From the NCBI GenBank assembly GCA_949357655.1, contig CASHTG010000011.1, positions 1 to 64,000 on the forward strand: DNA of 64,000 nt. Direction: 5' to 3'. The notes beneath the pieces are model-generated. The model was not told the origin of the DNA and did not search any database. It saw nothing but the letters and a program-made list of their open reading frames with translations. Made by a program: the position numbers and the translations under genes. The DNA is from Parascedosporium putredinis. Its lineage: Eukaryota > Ascomycota > Sordariomycetes > Microascales > Microascaceae. This document shows positions 47,070 through 59,620 of the stretch, piece by piece; within the stretch, counting starts at the first letter, position 1; each line of letters opens with the position of its first letter.

Positions 47070-49119
47070 TTACGTCGCTGAGTTCTGTTTAACTCTTGAC
47101 TCATCTTTCTCCGCACTCTGCCCATCACTGCTCTCTGTTGTGTCCGTCTGGGATTTATCCGCGTTGGCAGCCAAATTCTGCCAAGGCAGGGCAAAACTCA
47201 CCACACAAGCGAGGGCGGCCGCCGCGGTGGAGAAATGCTGGGTCGGTCGACGCGTCAGGACAAACCAAACAGATAATTTTGGGGGTTTTTTTCAAAGGAA
47301 CCCCGGGAAGAAATTACTCACAAACATCTCCGTAATCGCCATATTATATGCCCGCAGGAAACCCGTCATGTCCTCTGCAGATACGAGTTCCTGCACGCTT
47401 GTGGCACCGGCTTCGGCCACAAGATTGGCATCAACGTTCGGGGCGTACATTTGTAGGAATATCGGGAGTCGGTTTCGAAGAATGGTTTGTGCGGCCGACA
47501 CGGAGACAGCGAGCCCCAGTTGCATGAATAGGTTTATTGTAGCCAGGGCGATGGCTGACTCTGCCAACGGGATATCCTCCTGGACTGCGACCACAGGCTG
47601 CAGACGATGGAAAAGAAACAATCTGGTTAGCATAGACTCAACCTCCTCCGCGCGAGCAGATGGAAACTTACAACTTGAAATGCCACTCCCCTCCCAATGT
47701 GCGTTAATATCTGGTACCCAATCCACTGGCTAGTCGTAGTTTGCGGAGAGAGCGTCGATAAGAGACCAGATCCGATAGCCGTCAAGGCGCTGCCAAAAAT
47801 TGCCCATGGAGGTATGTAGCGAAGCATTCGAACCAATCCGCCAAAGGTGATGAGGGCAAGCACCATTGATATCAATGACGGTAACATGTGAACAGCACTC
47901 TCACTGGCATCATCCCCGAGAATGGCCTGAAACCAGAGAGGCAGGAAGAACGGTATGATCTGAGTCGCTCCTCCTTGTAGGAACATGAGAAGACTGCCAA
48001 TGTATACGGATCGCCGTGTAAGGCAGGACGGTGGGATGAGTGACTTGTCTCCCTGGACGCGTGCAGACCAGATAAAGAGAATCAGCACGACGAAGCCACC
48101 ACTTAGGAGACCGATGATGGTTGCAGAGGACCAGGGCAGCTGGCCACCGCCCCAAGTAATAGCTAACAAGATCATCGTTGTCGCAGCGCCAAAGAGGACA
48201 AAGCCCAGTGGGTCAAGTTCGCGAGGTAAAGTTCGTAGGGCTTGTCGAAGAGGGGCTTTCTCATTGATTTCGGGTAGCTTGATGGTGGCCGTGATGAGCA
48301 TAGTCACGGCACCAAGTGGTAGGAGCATCCAGAAGCCTGAGTGTAGACTAGATGTTAGCGACGCCACTCGACGGGGAAACAAAGCCAAGGACGGAAACTC
48401 ACACCAGCGCCAGTTGACGCGCGCAGTCAGCACGCCCGCGATGATGGGTCCGGTCATCGAGCCTATCGATATCATGGACATGGCGGCAGCCGTCACGAGT
48501 GGACGGATGCTTGCCTCACATGCCGACCCAATGATGAGAAGTGCCCCGCTGACCAGTCCAGCGGAGCCGATGCCATTCACGACTCGGCCCGCGATGAACA
48601 TGGGGCTAGAGTTGGCTAGGGCACAAATCAAAAGGCCCACTTCGAAGACGGCCATGAAGCCCAAGTATACTAGTTTTATGGGTAGTTCATTATAGGTCTT
48701 GCCCACCAACGGGATAAATACGCAACTATTTACAAAAAGAAATCCACGCGCGTTAGCTGAGGGCCCTCAAACATGATTGAAAGAGACATTGTTACGTACA
48801 GTGCTAAGACATATGCCGACTCGTACCACGAGATGTCGTTCAATGTGCCAAACTCGTTAGTCAAAGTCGGTATCACCGTTGACAGCATCGTGAGCTCTAG
48901 AGCCACTAGGTATATGCCCAAGTACAATCCTGCAATTACCAGCCACAGCCTTGGTCCATGCAGGGTCGGAGGGCCGGACGACGGCGATGAAGGTGGCGAT
49001 TGTTGCTGCTCGTTTGTCGCCTCATCGATCGTCGCTGCCACCTCATGGCTTTTCCGAGCGTCCGTTGTGGCCATGCTTGCTACGCAGTCTGTTGTTGCCT
49101 TACCTTTTGTGTTATCCAT
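47070..49119 (-). CDS. MFS drug/toxin efflux transporter, 14-helix DHA family
   Basis: A proton-coupled exporter likely to secrete the cluster product. The start at 49119 gives a polar N-terminus (MDNTKGKATTDCVASM), then RLWLVIAGLYLGIYLVALEL and IPTLTNEFGTLNDISWYES. Further marks are the GKTY segment, RVVNGIGSAGLVSGALL and SMTGPIIAGVL. Introns fit cleanly at 48726-48798 (joining AYVLAL to CVFIPLVGKTY), after NWRW, after VAFQV, and after AITEMF. The last adds a final helix (AALACVVSFALPW) and a hydrophilic tail, stop at 47070. No frame break was found, unlike most neighbours. The family pumps fungal toxins such as trichothecenes and HC-toxin. It would act in the plasma membrane as export and self-protection. 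Confidence 0.92.
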
Positions 49120-51064
49120 TCTCGATGATGCAGGAGTTTAATAGTGACACCCTTCATCAGGCCGGATTGCTCATCGAGTGGTACACGCACGGCACTTGCG
49201 ATGCTTTTTGCGCCCTGAGCTGGATGGGGAGGCGGGAATGGAAAGCTCTGGGCTGAGGCTCCCGTGGGTGTGCGAACGCGGTACGGCGGGTTTCAATGTG
49301 CACTGCTACATGAATGAATGAATAGATTGGATTCTGCCGAGTAGTTGCCGGTGGGTTTTATAAGCAACATTGATGAAGAGACACTGATCGATCCGCGGGC
49401 CGCTATATAGTCAATATTGGTTGGAAATATAGGCCTAGTAGGACTCGTTAGCCCTACGAATTCAGGTGAGTATGTCCTACCATCATTGGATGACGGGGTC
49501 AATCCGTGCCTAGCTTCTCAGGCTCGAGCTTGTGTGACGGAGGGCATCCTGTCGAGTCTTGTTGACATTTGACGGAGTCATTGGCACGCCAGCCAGCTCT
49601 ATTTGCTTACGCCCCCAACGACTTCCAATTTGGGACAAACCGGCGAGCTGCAGCCAGGATAGCAATGACAGGGTGTCAAGAAGATGGAAACGCCACATAC
49701 GGAAACGAGGGACCAACCAGTACCAAATTCTTCACGCATGGGCGGGAAATGTTTCCCTAAATCGCAAACAAGGAAAAAGGGGCGGGGAATCAATTCATCG
49801 TTCGGCCCAGACGACAAACATTCACGCCGGAAACTATGGAGAGAGACTTGGGATTGGACGATTGGACAGGGATTGACGGAGAAGGAATGAAAACACCGCC
49901 GCTCACGGCTTCAACGGATTGCTCACTGCTGGTCGGGACCACCTCCTCCATCCAGTCACTCGAATGCCCCGCCGTAGCCTCTCTCCGTGACAGCCGAGAG
50001 CGGGAGTGGTTCGCCACCAATGTCTAGGGTGACTGATCTGGCCTCCTTGAAGAATCTTTCTTTTGTACTGTTTAGAATGGAGAACCAGATTTGGGTTGGG
50101 TGAGATTTCCCCACGTTCGGCGAGCGCGGCCGACGTGGTGTCACTTTGCAGCGCTGGTATTACGAATGAGGCCGGGGCCGCAGGTACTTGGGCCGGTTCC
50201 CGCGGATTCGCTATATGTCGCTGACCACACGTCAATGGATACTTTACTGCCTACCAACCCTTGCGAAACCGTTGCTCAAATTTGGCTTGGCCAATCGGTA
50301 TTTACAACCCCGGGAAACGCCTGTGTATTCAGGGAGTTGCACGAGGTGTGCAGATGGTGACACAAAGGTAATGCTTCCGAATAGGGCGGACGAATGATGG
50401 CGTCCATGATGGATGCCTATCTCTTTCATTTGTTGCGTAACATTCAACGCTGGTGGCATTTCCTTTGCTGTCAAGAGCGGCACTGCGCTGCACTGCTACT
50501 CCGTATGCTCCGCAATACAACAAGTGCTCCTTTGCGGGGCTCTGGGACCTGTCGAGAAGCGTTGGAGCTAACTGAATATAACAAAGGCCCTCCGGCACGA
50601 GCCGAGCCCACCTTCGGGCAAGGATGAACCCGACCCCGACACGCCCAAGCCAATCAATCCACCAGCCGTTAGCATGGACAGTGACTGACGGCGCCCGGGG
50701 AAGGGGGCTCGTCGCGGCGGAGCACCGGCTCAGCGTAGCTTTACAAGAGAGCAGGTTTCCGACGATGAAGGATTCCTTGAGTAAGTAAGGATCATGCGGT
50801 GAAGGATTCTCAACAGCTTGTAGATCTATCTATGTATGCAGCAATGAAGCATCAGAGCACGCACAGGCGGGCCCCCAAGTATTGGCCACGACATGCACTT
50901 GGCGGATGACGAAACTTTCTTCAGGGGCTCCAGTTTTTAATTAACAGATAGTCCTGATCGAAGAAGAAAGATGCAATGTGAGATGAGCTGGCCTGCCATC
51001 TTCACTTCGTGTCTCGCTTTCCCTGGCTGATTACTCGGTGATACATACCATTAGTACCTGCCTC
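49120..51064. promoter_or_regulatory. Long divergent intergenic region between MFS and regulator genes
   Basis: About 1.9 kb between divergent starts at 49119 and 51065. It should contain the promoters of both genes, possibly autoregulated. Numerous short overlapping frames have no motif. No convincing CGG-Nx-CCG inverted pair could be assigned by eye. Confidence 0.4.
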
Positions 51065-52338
51065 ATGGCTCAGATACGCGATGCCTGCGACCGGTGCCAC
51101 GCCATCAAGACGCGTTGCGTTCGTCTAGAAGCCAACCGACCTGTATGCCAGAGGTGCGATCGTCTCGCTCTCGCATGCTGCTATAGTCCTCCAGGCCGGG
51201 TTGGACGACCTCGGGGGCGACGCAAGCGCAAGGACTTGGATACGGACGTGGGCGGAGAGGAAACGCCGCCGGCCTTTCGTCTTCTTCGACTGCCGACGCT
51301 TACAACGGACCGATATCAAGCGGAGACAATAGCACCGCGACGACTGCCGAAAACAACTCACTCACGGAGGACTCCATTATACTGCCAGAGATGATAGATC
51401 TCATGCCGGCAGTGCAAGACGACGCTTTAGCCTCAATGGCCATGACCAACAACAGTAACGGGAGCCACGGCGGCGGTCCTATGCCGGAGGAGTTTGCTAT
51501 TTCGCCTTGGCCCGACTTCACGCATGAAGATATGGTCCTGATCGACGTAGAGGCACAGGTGGACACGAGTCCTACCATAGTCTTCGACCGCCAAGACGAG
51601 TCGAGACCCGCAGACAAGTTGTCGAAGCTGGACGGACCGTCAAGTGACACCTATGTCGATGACGATTGCCGTCTAGGGCCAGCGGCTGCGGGTGACGCAG
51701 CATACCACCAGCTGGTACAACTCGTGAATATACAATCCAAGCTCCTGGCGTTGGGAAAATCGGTATGCGAAGCCTCCGACAGCCTCGTGGCCATTGAAGA
51801 AGTGTGCATGGTCAGCGAGAGTCTGGTGGCACAGTTCCAGACGATGCAACTTGGCGGCGAAGACCAGGACCCCACAAATATAGAACTGGCTGCTAGTCCG
51901 CCGTCCTCGCCGGAGCATAAACAGGCCAGGGCGGAGCAGACGGCCATCTTACTGCTATCAACCTGCTACCTCACTCTTATCGACATATTCGAAACACTAA
52001 TCACCCAACTACAAAACCAGCGCAAGCAAAGCCAGCTTAGCGCCGAGGAGGATAAGCTGGGGGACTACGCGGGCAGCGGCGCCCACAAAAGTTTGATGAG
52101 GATTGGGTCCATCCGGGTGCCGATGCATCACCAAGCCGCCGTCGAGATCCACCTGCACCTGGTCTTCCGCGTGCTCGACGGCCTCGCCAATAGTTTGAAG
52201 ATCCGCGTCCAATCGCCATCCGACGGGAAAAATGCGCAGGGTATTGCGGGTTTGGCGAGTAAGGCCGTGCTCTACCTACGGCGGCTAGAGGAGAGCATGG
52301 CTGAAAGAGCGAATAAGGCCAGGTTTGTTCTCGGGTAG
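51065..52338 (+). CDS. Zn(II)2Cys6 transcription factor, AflR-like, probable cluster regulator
   Basis: A fungal binuclear-zinc DNA-binding protein. The start at 51065 (MAQIRDACDRCHAIKTRC) puts the first three cysteines in CDRCHAIKTRC, followed by VCQRCDRLALACCYSP and the basic linker RPRGRRKRK. A frame break at the T3 run 51275-51277 leads, with one added T, into an acidic and serine-rich region, then a helical C-terminal domain (LLLSTCYLTLIDIFETLI, QAAVEIHLHLVFRVLDGLA) like that of aflatoxin-type regulators. Stop at 52338, about 425 residues. Its position between exporter and tailoring genes makes it the likely pathway-specific activator. Confidence 0.9.
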
Positions 52339-52435
52339 TACAGCACGATCATATAGACAAGATTAATCAATGTTACAATTATTGTTTTTACGCGCTTCGA
52401 TATTGCCCGCTACTTGCTACATTGCTATCTGACAC

Positions 52436-54052
52436 CTAGTTGTCAAATGCGCCGTCAATAGCATCCCTGAATTTGAAGTACACCTCGGGCCGCAACATTT
52501 CTCCCTTGGGCGTGCGTGGTACCACGGCATCACGAACCAAGATAATCATATCCTCGGCCAGAGGCAAAGGCACCGTTGGGTTCAGTTCCTCCTCGACCGT
52601 TTTCCAGATCCTTGCCAAGATGTCGCTATTCGACAAAGCACTACCCTCGCCAGATCTGACAAAGACAAGCAGGCCTGGCTTTTCCCGACGGGAACCGACC
52701 AACGCAGCTGCACTTATGATATCCGCATGGCGGTTCTCGACAACGCTTTCGTAAGCGCGTGCCCAGAGCATAACCACGCCGTCAGACGTGGGGTTAATTT
52801 CCACTTCATCCGCCTTCCTCCCTAGACACTTGTACCGTTCCTGCGTGGGGTGTTTCACAAACAAATCGCCTGTATGCAGCGACCCGTCCGGCGTATTGGC
52901 CCACCTCTCATCCATGGCGGGAAGTGTGGGGAGAACGACGAGCTCGAAGAGTTGTTCGCCGCCGGCCCACGCACTGCCTTCTTCCTGGCCAAGGGCCCGA
53001 AACTGGAGATGAGGCGCCGACTCTGGGTCCGGCTGGACATAATCCCAGTAGTTGGAATCGCCGGCAGAAGCAGCCGAACTCAGTCCAAACGGCATCTCAG
53101 TCATCCCATACTCGGTAGCCAGACGCACCCCAGCTGCCAGTAGCCGGGTGGCTATACGAGTCGACAAGACTCCGCCCACATTAACCACCATAATACAGCG
53201 CCTCAGCGCCTCGATCCCCTCGGAGGTCTGGGCCGCCTGGTAGAGAAATCCGGGCTGAACCCACGCTACTTGGGGCTTGGTCTCGGAGAGTATTTCCCCG
53301 AGTCGGCATCGTTGTCGTCCTCCTCGGACCAACACGTGCGGACATCGGACCGGATAAAGGAAAACAACACTCCGCAGAAACCGGCCATCCAGTGGAACCA
53401 GGAACCCATATAAAAACTCTTGTCATGGAACACGGGAGGAATACCGCGGAGAGTGGAGAGCATGGAGCCGTGAGTTTTGGTGACGAGTTTGGGGGCCCCG
53501 TCGACCCTGACGAGTGCATCATGAGGGCGACTTCATTCGGATTTGCCTCATTGGCGGCAGGTAGCCAGCACACGTTGTGGTCACCTTCCTGAGTCTCCAC
53601 CTCGTGCAAACGCTCGACTTTCGTCAGTGGCAATGTCCGGGGGTCCAAATCGTCGAGCCCGTTCACCACCCATTCGCACCTGGCCGCCTTGACGAGACCT
53701 TGGACGTGGCTAGCTCCGAGGGTTGGCGCGATGAGCTGGATTGTGTGGCCCATGCGAATTATGGCCAAAACGGCAATAACGGACTCGACCGTGGCGGGGA
53801 TGCGCAGCCCGATGACAAGAGGCGCGCTTTTGCCTTCGCGCAGGGGAACCCCTGGTCACGATACAGGCGGATGGCCTTGTCTGCCATGTTCCACGCCCAT
53901 TGCGAAGAGTAATAGGTGTATCCGCGACCCGCAGAGGTGGGGAACCCAAAGGAGTCGCCCGCGAGGTCTTTTCCGTGGCTGACGAACTCTTGCAGAGTCT
54001 TCGACTCTAGTGCCTGGTGGCAAACGACGACGGGTTGTGCGTCGGCCGTCAT
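52436..54052 (-). CDS. Stand-alone adenylate-forming acyl/aryl ligase (AMP-binding)
   Basis: An ANL-superfamily enzyme that activates a carboxylate as its adenylate. The start at 54052 gives MTADAQPVVVCHQALESK. Core motifs: VALMMHSSGSTGPP followed by KLVTKTHGSML (A3 loop), ATEYGMTEMPFGLSSA (A5), SLHTGDLFVKHP (A7), YKCLGRKADEVE, and the catalytic lysine in PRTPKGEMLRPEVYFKF (A10). The stop at 52436 follows closely, so there is no carrier, reductase or condensation domain; length is about 540 residues. Frame breaks near 53850 (G/C run), 53493 (G5) and about 53355 are one-base losses. Substrate is unknown. A chorismate-derived aryl acid, the polyketide acid, or an amino acid are candidates, passed to CoA or directly to an amine. 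Confidence 0.85.
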
Positions 54053-54521
54053 GATGAATTACTACCGACTACGCTAGATAATGATGATGCGGATGTTGTA
54101 GCGAGAACAAGTCGAAACGGTACTCTGTGATATCCGTCATGTTGGCGATTATGCTCGCTGGCGTTTATATTACATCGTGGTTGGTAGTACTGCGGGAGCG
54201 GCAAGCAGTCCTATAGGACAATACCGCCGACGGCGACTTTCCTCCTCGGGTCCTACGCAGAACTGCGCACCCAACACACCCTTATACCTTTACTCAGCCG
54301 AGAAAACGATTCATCGTCCATAACCTGCATGGCATGGAACCCTAATTTTCACGAAACCCCAATTTGAGATCGTTTACAGCTGGGACTGTATGGTTAAAAT
54401 CGCAGAATAGCTTCAATTATTTTTCCCTGACTTTTAATGGTTTCTAATACAATCATGCAAAGTGTTTTTACGTTGCTTAATTTTTCTATCTGCACTATAA
54501 TTCCATAGCAAAGCTAAATTA
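54053..54521. other. Intergenic, AT-rich
   Basis: About 470 bp between two minus-strand cluster genes, with a markedly AT-rich part at 54400-54530. It should carry the ligase promoter and the FMO 3' end. Confidence 0.45.
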
Positions 54522-56183
54522 TTATCTCAAAGTTTTCTTTTCTGCCCGAGCAGCCACCCACTGCCGCACAAGCCCCTGGTAATCAGACGGCGTATGTGCC
54601 CCAACGAGGTCTTTCCACCAACTGGCCTTGCGTGAAGGCGAAAGACCGAGGTCCGTTAGTAGGAGGTCGATATATGGAAGAGCATCCAGCACCAAATCAG
54701 GGAACGGCGAGCCTAAGCGGCGCAATTGCTGGTACTCTGTGTTCAGATACGTCCAGGTCTTCATATCTGGCGCTGGATAGACCATGCGCCGAAAAAGACA
54801 GAGGCCCAGAGCGCTTGGGCTTGGGCTACGAGCATTGTATGCACAGACTGGTAAAACCCGATGAAAGCAATGTTCCCAGATTGGCATAGGCGTGGTTCCA
54901 GCGGAGCCATAAATCGATATAATCGATATGGGGTCGGTTGTTGCTTTGTTGGGAGGTCTGTCTTTTTGAGCACGGCGGGACAGATGCGGCTAATGAGTTC
55001 CAAGGTTTGCGATAGTATCTGGTCTTCTTCTTGCAGCGGCTTGCCCTCACCGGAGCCAACGATCGGGGGCGTGAATCGTATGTTGGGCCTGTGCTCCCAG
55101 CCGGTGCATGCTACGACCGTTCCTACTCGTTCCAGTACATGTCCGTTGGAAAGGCGAGCCGTATTCTCGTCCAAGCGTGATATCTCAGCGTGGTGCACCA
55201 CAATTCTCCCCAGTTTGGCGAGTTCAAACCAGTCAGTCTCGTAGTTGTGGACACTGAGCGAGTTGCCCATCCAAAACGTTGAAAACCAGGGCCGTAGCGG
55301 CCGCAGTCCGTCTTTCGCTGGTATATAGCCGGTGGTTAGGAGGACAAGGTAGTCAAGAAGTGTCCAGAATATTGCACTGACACAACGCCCAAGCCAGGAC
55401 GCCAGGAACATGCGTTGCAAGGGGAGGCTAAAGGGCTCGGATCGAACCAGGTGAAGAGTCGGGTAGATGTCAACCGCGAGATGGAAAAGTAGCCGCTCCG
55501 CCTCCGCCATACCCAGCTAGGGCCGCGACCGGAAGGCCGTATAAGCATGTGGATCCTGGCCTCGGAAGGCGCCAGTTGGGCGGCCATATAGCAGGCATCC
55601 CAGGCGGACTTATTAGCCCCGATGACCAGGACATCACCTTTCGATTCCCGTAAGGTGGGTGCTCGCAAGTTAAGCTCTGACGCGTGAAAGAAGTGGCCTT
55701 TGAACTGCCCGGGATATGTGCGTGTGTGAGGCTCGGAAGTCAGCCCCGTGGCCACGGCGATTTTGCGCACTCGCAACGAGCCCCTTTTATCGTGCGGCCG
55801 TGACAACTGCTATACTCCACGCGCCATACTCCATCGTCCTCCAGGGTTGCGGCCTCGACCTTGGTTCGTAATTGTACCTGGAGCTTGAAATGTTTCGCAA
55901 AGTCGACTAAATATTGGTGCACGACGTTTCCGGGTATGTGGTCGCCAGGCTTGAGTTTATACCGCTTCAGATCCATGGGATAGTCACTAAATTCGTATGA
56001 ACCCACGACATTGTTCGTCTTTAGTCCCGGATAAAGCCTTTCGCTAGCCCAGACACCGCCTATGCTAGCAGCAGAGTCGAATATCCGCATAGTGTAAGGA
56101 GAAGTGGCGCTTTCTGCGTATGATTTGGCAGTGATTAAGCCATGTATGCCGGCGCCGATCACCAATAAGTCGATTGGTTCCAT
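54522..56183 (-). CDS. Flavin-containing monooxygenase, class B type
   Basis: An FAD/NADPH oxygenase that hydroxylates N or S, or inserts oxygen next to a carbonyl. The start at 56183 gives MEPIDLLVIGAGIHGLITA with the FAD GxGxxG motif. Then come IGGVWASERLYPGLKTNN (typical of the family), the second nucleotide site VLVIGANKSAWDACY, VVACTGWEHRPNIRF, and the C-terminal YLNTEYQQLRRLG and QGLVRQWVAARAEKKTL, stop at 54522. Frame breaks near 55786 (A4), 55512 (G3) and 54794 (T5) are one-base losses; all family blocks rejoin. About 555 residues. It marks the right edge of the cluster as I define it. N-oxidation of an arylamine or Baeyer-Villiger chemistry are both possible. Confidence 0.88.
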
Positions 56184-57153
56184 AGTTACAAGGTGGTGAA
56201 TGAGGACTTGGGCCCTCTTCGCTGCTAACGAGTTTAATTCCGACTGTAGGTCGGTCGAAACAGGCTGTGGCACTCAAAGCGTTGACTACACTGGAGAAAT
56301 GCTGATGTCAACATGCCCGCAAGATGTGAATTATGTCAAGAGTCTCGATTCTATGGGTATCCCTACGTACTATATTGACTCACTAACATCACTCAAGTTT
56401 CTACGGTTCTCGTTGGCCGTTACAATCGGCCTAGCCCGTCGTATAGTCGGACCAGATCACCGGCGGATTTCAGTGGGCCGCACCGGCGGTGAATTACGGG
56501 CGCATCCTCTCACCCAATAAACCCGCCGCAATTGGTTTCAATGTTGTATGCGCGCACAAACGCGATGTACTTTGAGCCTCTAAAATGGCTCCATGTAGCA
56601 TAGCCTGATCTCAGCCTCGTACGTGGTTTGCATGATCAGTTTCTACATCGGAGAGATGTTTGCTGCTTCTCGTTTAAATCGTCTGGAATGGCAACTTGAA
56701 TGACCTACCGATGGGTTTCTTCAAAGCCAAACACAAATGAACACTAGCGTAAGTCTCAATCACGATGACGGCGATCGATCTTCGACCTGCGATCTCGGGA
56801 TTCTTCCGAAGCCCGAAGCCCTCACATCTTAAGGGCCCGTGGTGGCATTAGAAGTTTACTCATGAGACAGCTCGCGAGCTCCTAATTATCAAATCGGTAG
56901 TTTATACGTGAGGGTCAACTTTGATTTATTGGTAGTTTAAAGCGAGTGAAAATATTACAGAGCTACAACTTTAATTTGGGGAAGTTTCAAACTTAGCTAT
57001 ACATGCAGTAGCATTAAGAAGCACGGAACGGGATCTATGTTGATGGGCGCGTCCTGTCTTTATCCTTATTTTGCTAGGTAGATGGTTAACCATGCGCACT
57101 AGATCCTCGACTACGCCTTGCTTATATATCACATATCCGCTCCTGCAAGTAGT
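56184..57153. other. Intergenic, right border of the biosynthetic cluster
   Basis: About 970 bp. A short plus-strand frame at 56200-56520 overlaps the FMO 5' flank and has no motif. AT-rich parts lie at 56890-57010. No repeat was recognised. Confidence 0.45.
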
Positions 57154-59620
57154 CTAAGCTTTAATTGCAAGACGTCGTGAGCAGTGGACTGGGAGGGCAC
57201 ACATGCCCACAGCCCAACGTAAGTGTGGCAATGTGAGTCTGATCAAAGGACTCTTCGCTGTGGAACTCGACGATTGTCTCCCAGTGCCACGGAGGCCAAT
57301 CTTGGTCGTGACAGGGGACATGTCTACCAAAAGCTTCTTCTTACGTGTCATGAGAATAGCTTGCTTCCATCTCCCCTTTCGTGGACCCACACGCCATACT
57401 GGACAGACGACAATTTTCTCATAGGATGGGTCGTTTAGCCACGCCTTCATCTTGATTATTAGGTCGGCGGCTAGATTGTCAAAGGTAGAAGCCCAGTCAA
57501 TGTTTTCGAGGACAGCCATCTTTCGGAAGCATTCACCTCGCAGCTGAAATGGCACTCCCTTAATTTTGGTCGCCTGTTGACCCCCAAGGGCGTATTCTAT
57601 CCATTTGGACGTATATACTTTTCCTGGCATACAACAACAGCCTGGTTTCAGCGATCGTTGGGCATTCGAAAAGATGAACGCCGAGTCAATCTGTGTACAA
57701 AAGTCGAATGCAGAACCGGGGTCAAAGCCAGGTTTTTAACCGAGTTTTTGAAAGGTTTTACGAGAAGGGTCCATATCAGCTCAGCGTCATCGGGTCTAGA
57801 AGCGTAGCGAGTGGAGAGAAAGACTCCGGAACACTCAGGCGTGAGGGCTTTGTTCGTATAAATCTCAAGCTCCGCTATGCTGGACATTAACCAGAGCGGA
57901 GCTGGAGGGTCCTCTTCTAGACTCCGCTCCCTTGGGATCTGGGGTCCACGGGGATTTTTGTTCAGGACTTCCTTGATAGCTTGTTGTACTTGGAAAGGAT
58001 TATACAAATCATTCTCCCTCATAAAGTGAATGTTTGTCGCCATGTGTCCCTCAAATGCTGTCCAGGCTCTTCTATTCCAATAGGAACCCACGATAGCAAG
58101 GAGAGCCGTTCCTTTATCCCTGAGTGACGGGGCCCTAGCGATGCGGTTATCGCAGCAAAGAGTCATGCTTGATTTGTGAAAGGTACGGTTGATCATTTGA
58201 ATCATCGTTTTCCTTTGTCGTTTGTCTTTGGGTATGGTGGCACAATCTATCCAGTAGCTGTTGAGGTTGTTTTTCTTGGCAAGGTCTGAGAAGTATCTGT
58301 GAAGGCAATAGGAAAGGCCAGGTTTATCCCTCATACCAGTGATGCCGTCCCTCCACCCATGTGTTATCGTGAGCGTTTTCTCTGAGGCGGCTATCCACCA
58401 ATCACTACCTTTTGTTGAGTGAACATTCACGGCTGGCATTTGTCCATAGTTGATCATGCGGTTAAACTTATTGAATGACTGTATAGGTGGCTTTCTGTAC
58501 CCGCAACGCTCATCACCGTGTGGTTGACACCCCGGTAGGTGGTAGGATGGGGGCTTTGGGTTCACACCATCGGTATCCCGCTTGCACGCGTCCTCTGTGC
58601 AGTCGATGTGGAACCTTTCCAAGTTAAGTGCGTTCAGCCTTGCCACAAGTTGGCGTGGTTGCACAAATGGTGGTACGGAGCTCCTAGTTATGGCATATAG
58701 AGTCCTGGGGCACAGAATGCCGACACCCTGATTGTCTCTTAGGGCTTGGTCAACTGCATCTCGATAATGAGACGGATGAATGACGTTGAGGTCACTCAGA
58801 GGTTCGAAGTATTCCACAAGCACTCTCGCTCGTGTTCGTGCGGTGCCGAGCAGCCATATACCTAGGTCCCAGAACATGCATAAACCCTCTATCAGCTGGC
58901 GTAGGTAGTCGCCCCGTTTACGCGCAGCATCTATGACCATGGTAGCTTGACACTCGACACCCTTGCTGCTAATGCCTGAATGGGAGACGTCGCCACTTTT
59001 CAAGAGTTCGATCAACTCTGCCAAAGTATTCATGGCGCGGATACCGGCGAAGAAAATATCCTTTATGTCGATGCGGTTTTGCGAATCGCCCGAAAGATAG
59101 CAAATCAGGGCCATGGAACGTACCATTTGTGTGTCGATGATTCTCTCATAACAACGCTTCTCTTCTTTGGAAACTTCGTCCCCGAAGTGACGGTTTTTAA
59201 TATAGGACATCGCGTCATTCAAGATTGACCTGTTAGGGTCATGCGCTAGAGAACTTGTGGGTTGGGATTGATCTTTAGGCTTGATAATCTTAGTGGTTAT
59301 CTCGGCTGCCTTTACGACAGGATCAACGTCATTACGGTCGAATCTAAAGATACAATACTTTGTTATAATGGGCTCGAAGATAAGCGAACAATATCTTTCT
59401 GAGGTTACGTCGCAAAAAGAAGAAGGAAGTAAAGGACAAAAAAGTAGAGTCACCCGTACCTTAACCCCTCGAGTATCTGGAGCGCTACTTCCCGTTCCGA
59501 AATGGCGAGGTCGAAGAGGTCCGGTGCGTGGACGTCAAAGAGTTTCGTGACGCGACATTTGTTGCCATCGCGTGGAGTGAGACGGATGCTCTCCCCAGGT
59601 ACAGCTAAAGATGCGGCCAT
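57154..59620 (-). CDS. Large protein with a diverged HET-like domain
   Basis: Probable multi-exon gene. The N-terminal exon starts near 59620 (MAASLAVPGESIRLTPRDG) and runs to QILEGLRYG. An intron ending about 59329 leads into a long open frame to 57648. It resembles HET proteins in NSYWIDCATIPKDKRQRKTM and WNRRAWTAFEG, the usual second and third blocks, preceded by KTLTITHGWRDG in place of the usual SYVWG. The N-terminal half, with HIDCTEDACKR, LPGCQPHGDERCGY and many polar residues, is not recognised; the cysteines and histidines might bind zinc. The C-terminal part (57154-57630, GECFRKMAVLENIDWASTF) joins through an intron or indel I could not fix. Function is unknown, plausibly recognition or cell-death control. 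Confidence 0.55.

Noticed and set aside
47985..48695. A 236-codon plus-strand frame
   Set aside because: It is antisense to the MFS transporter, which has clean introns and helices.
52436..54052. The adenylating enzyme as an NRPS-like reductase or full NRPS module
   Set aside because: The stop follows the A10 motif directly and the next gene is an FMO; no carrier, condensation or reductase domain is present.
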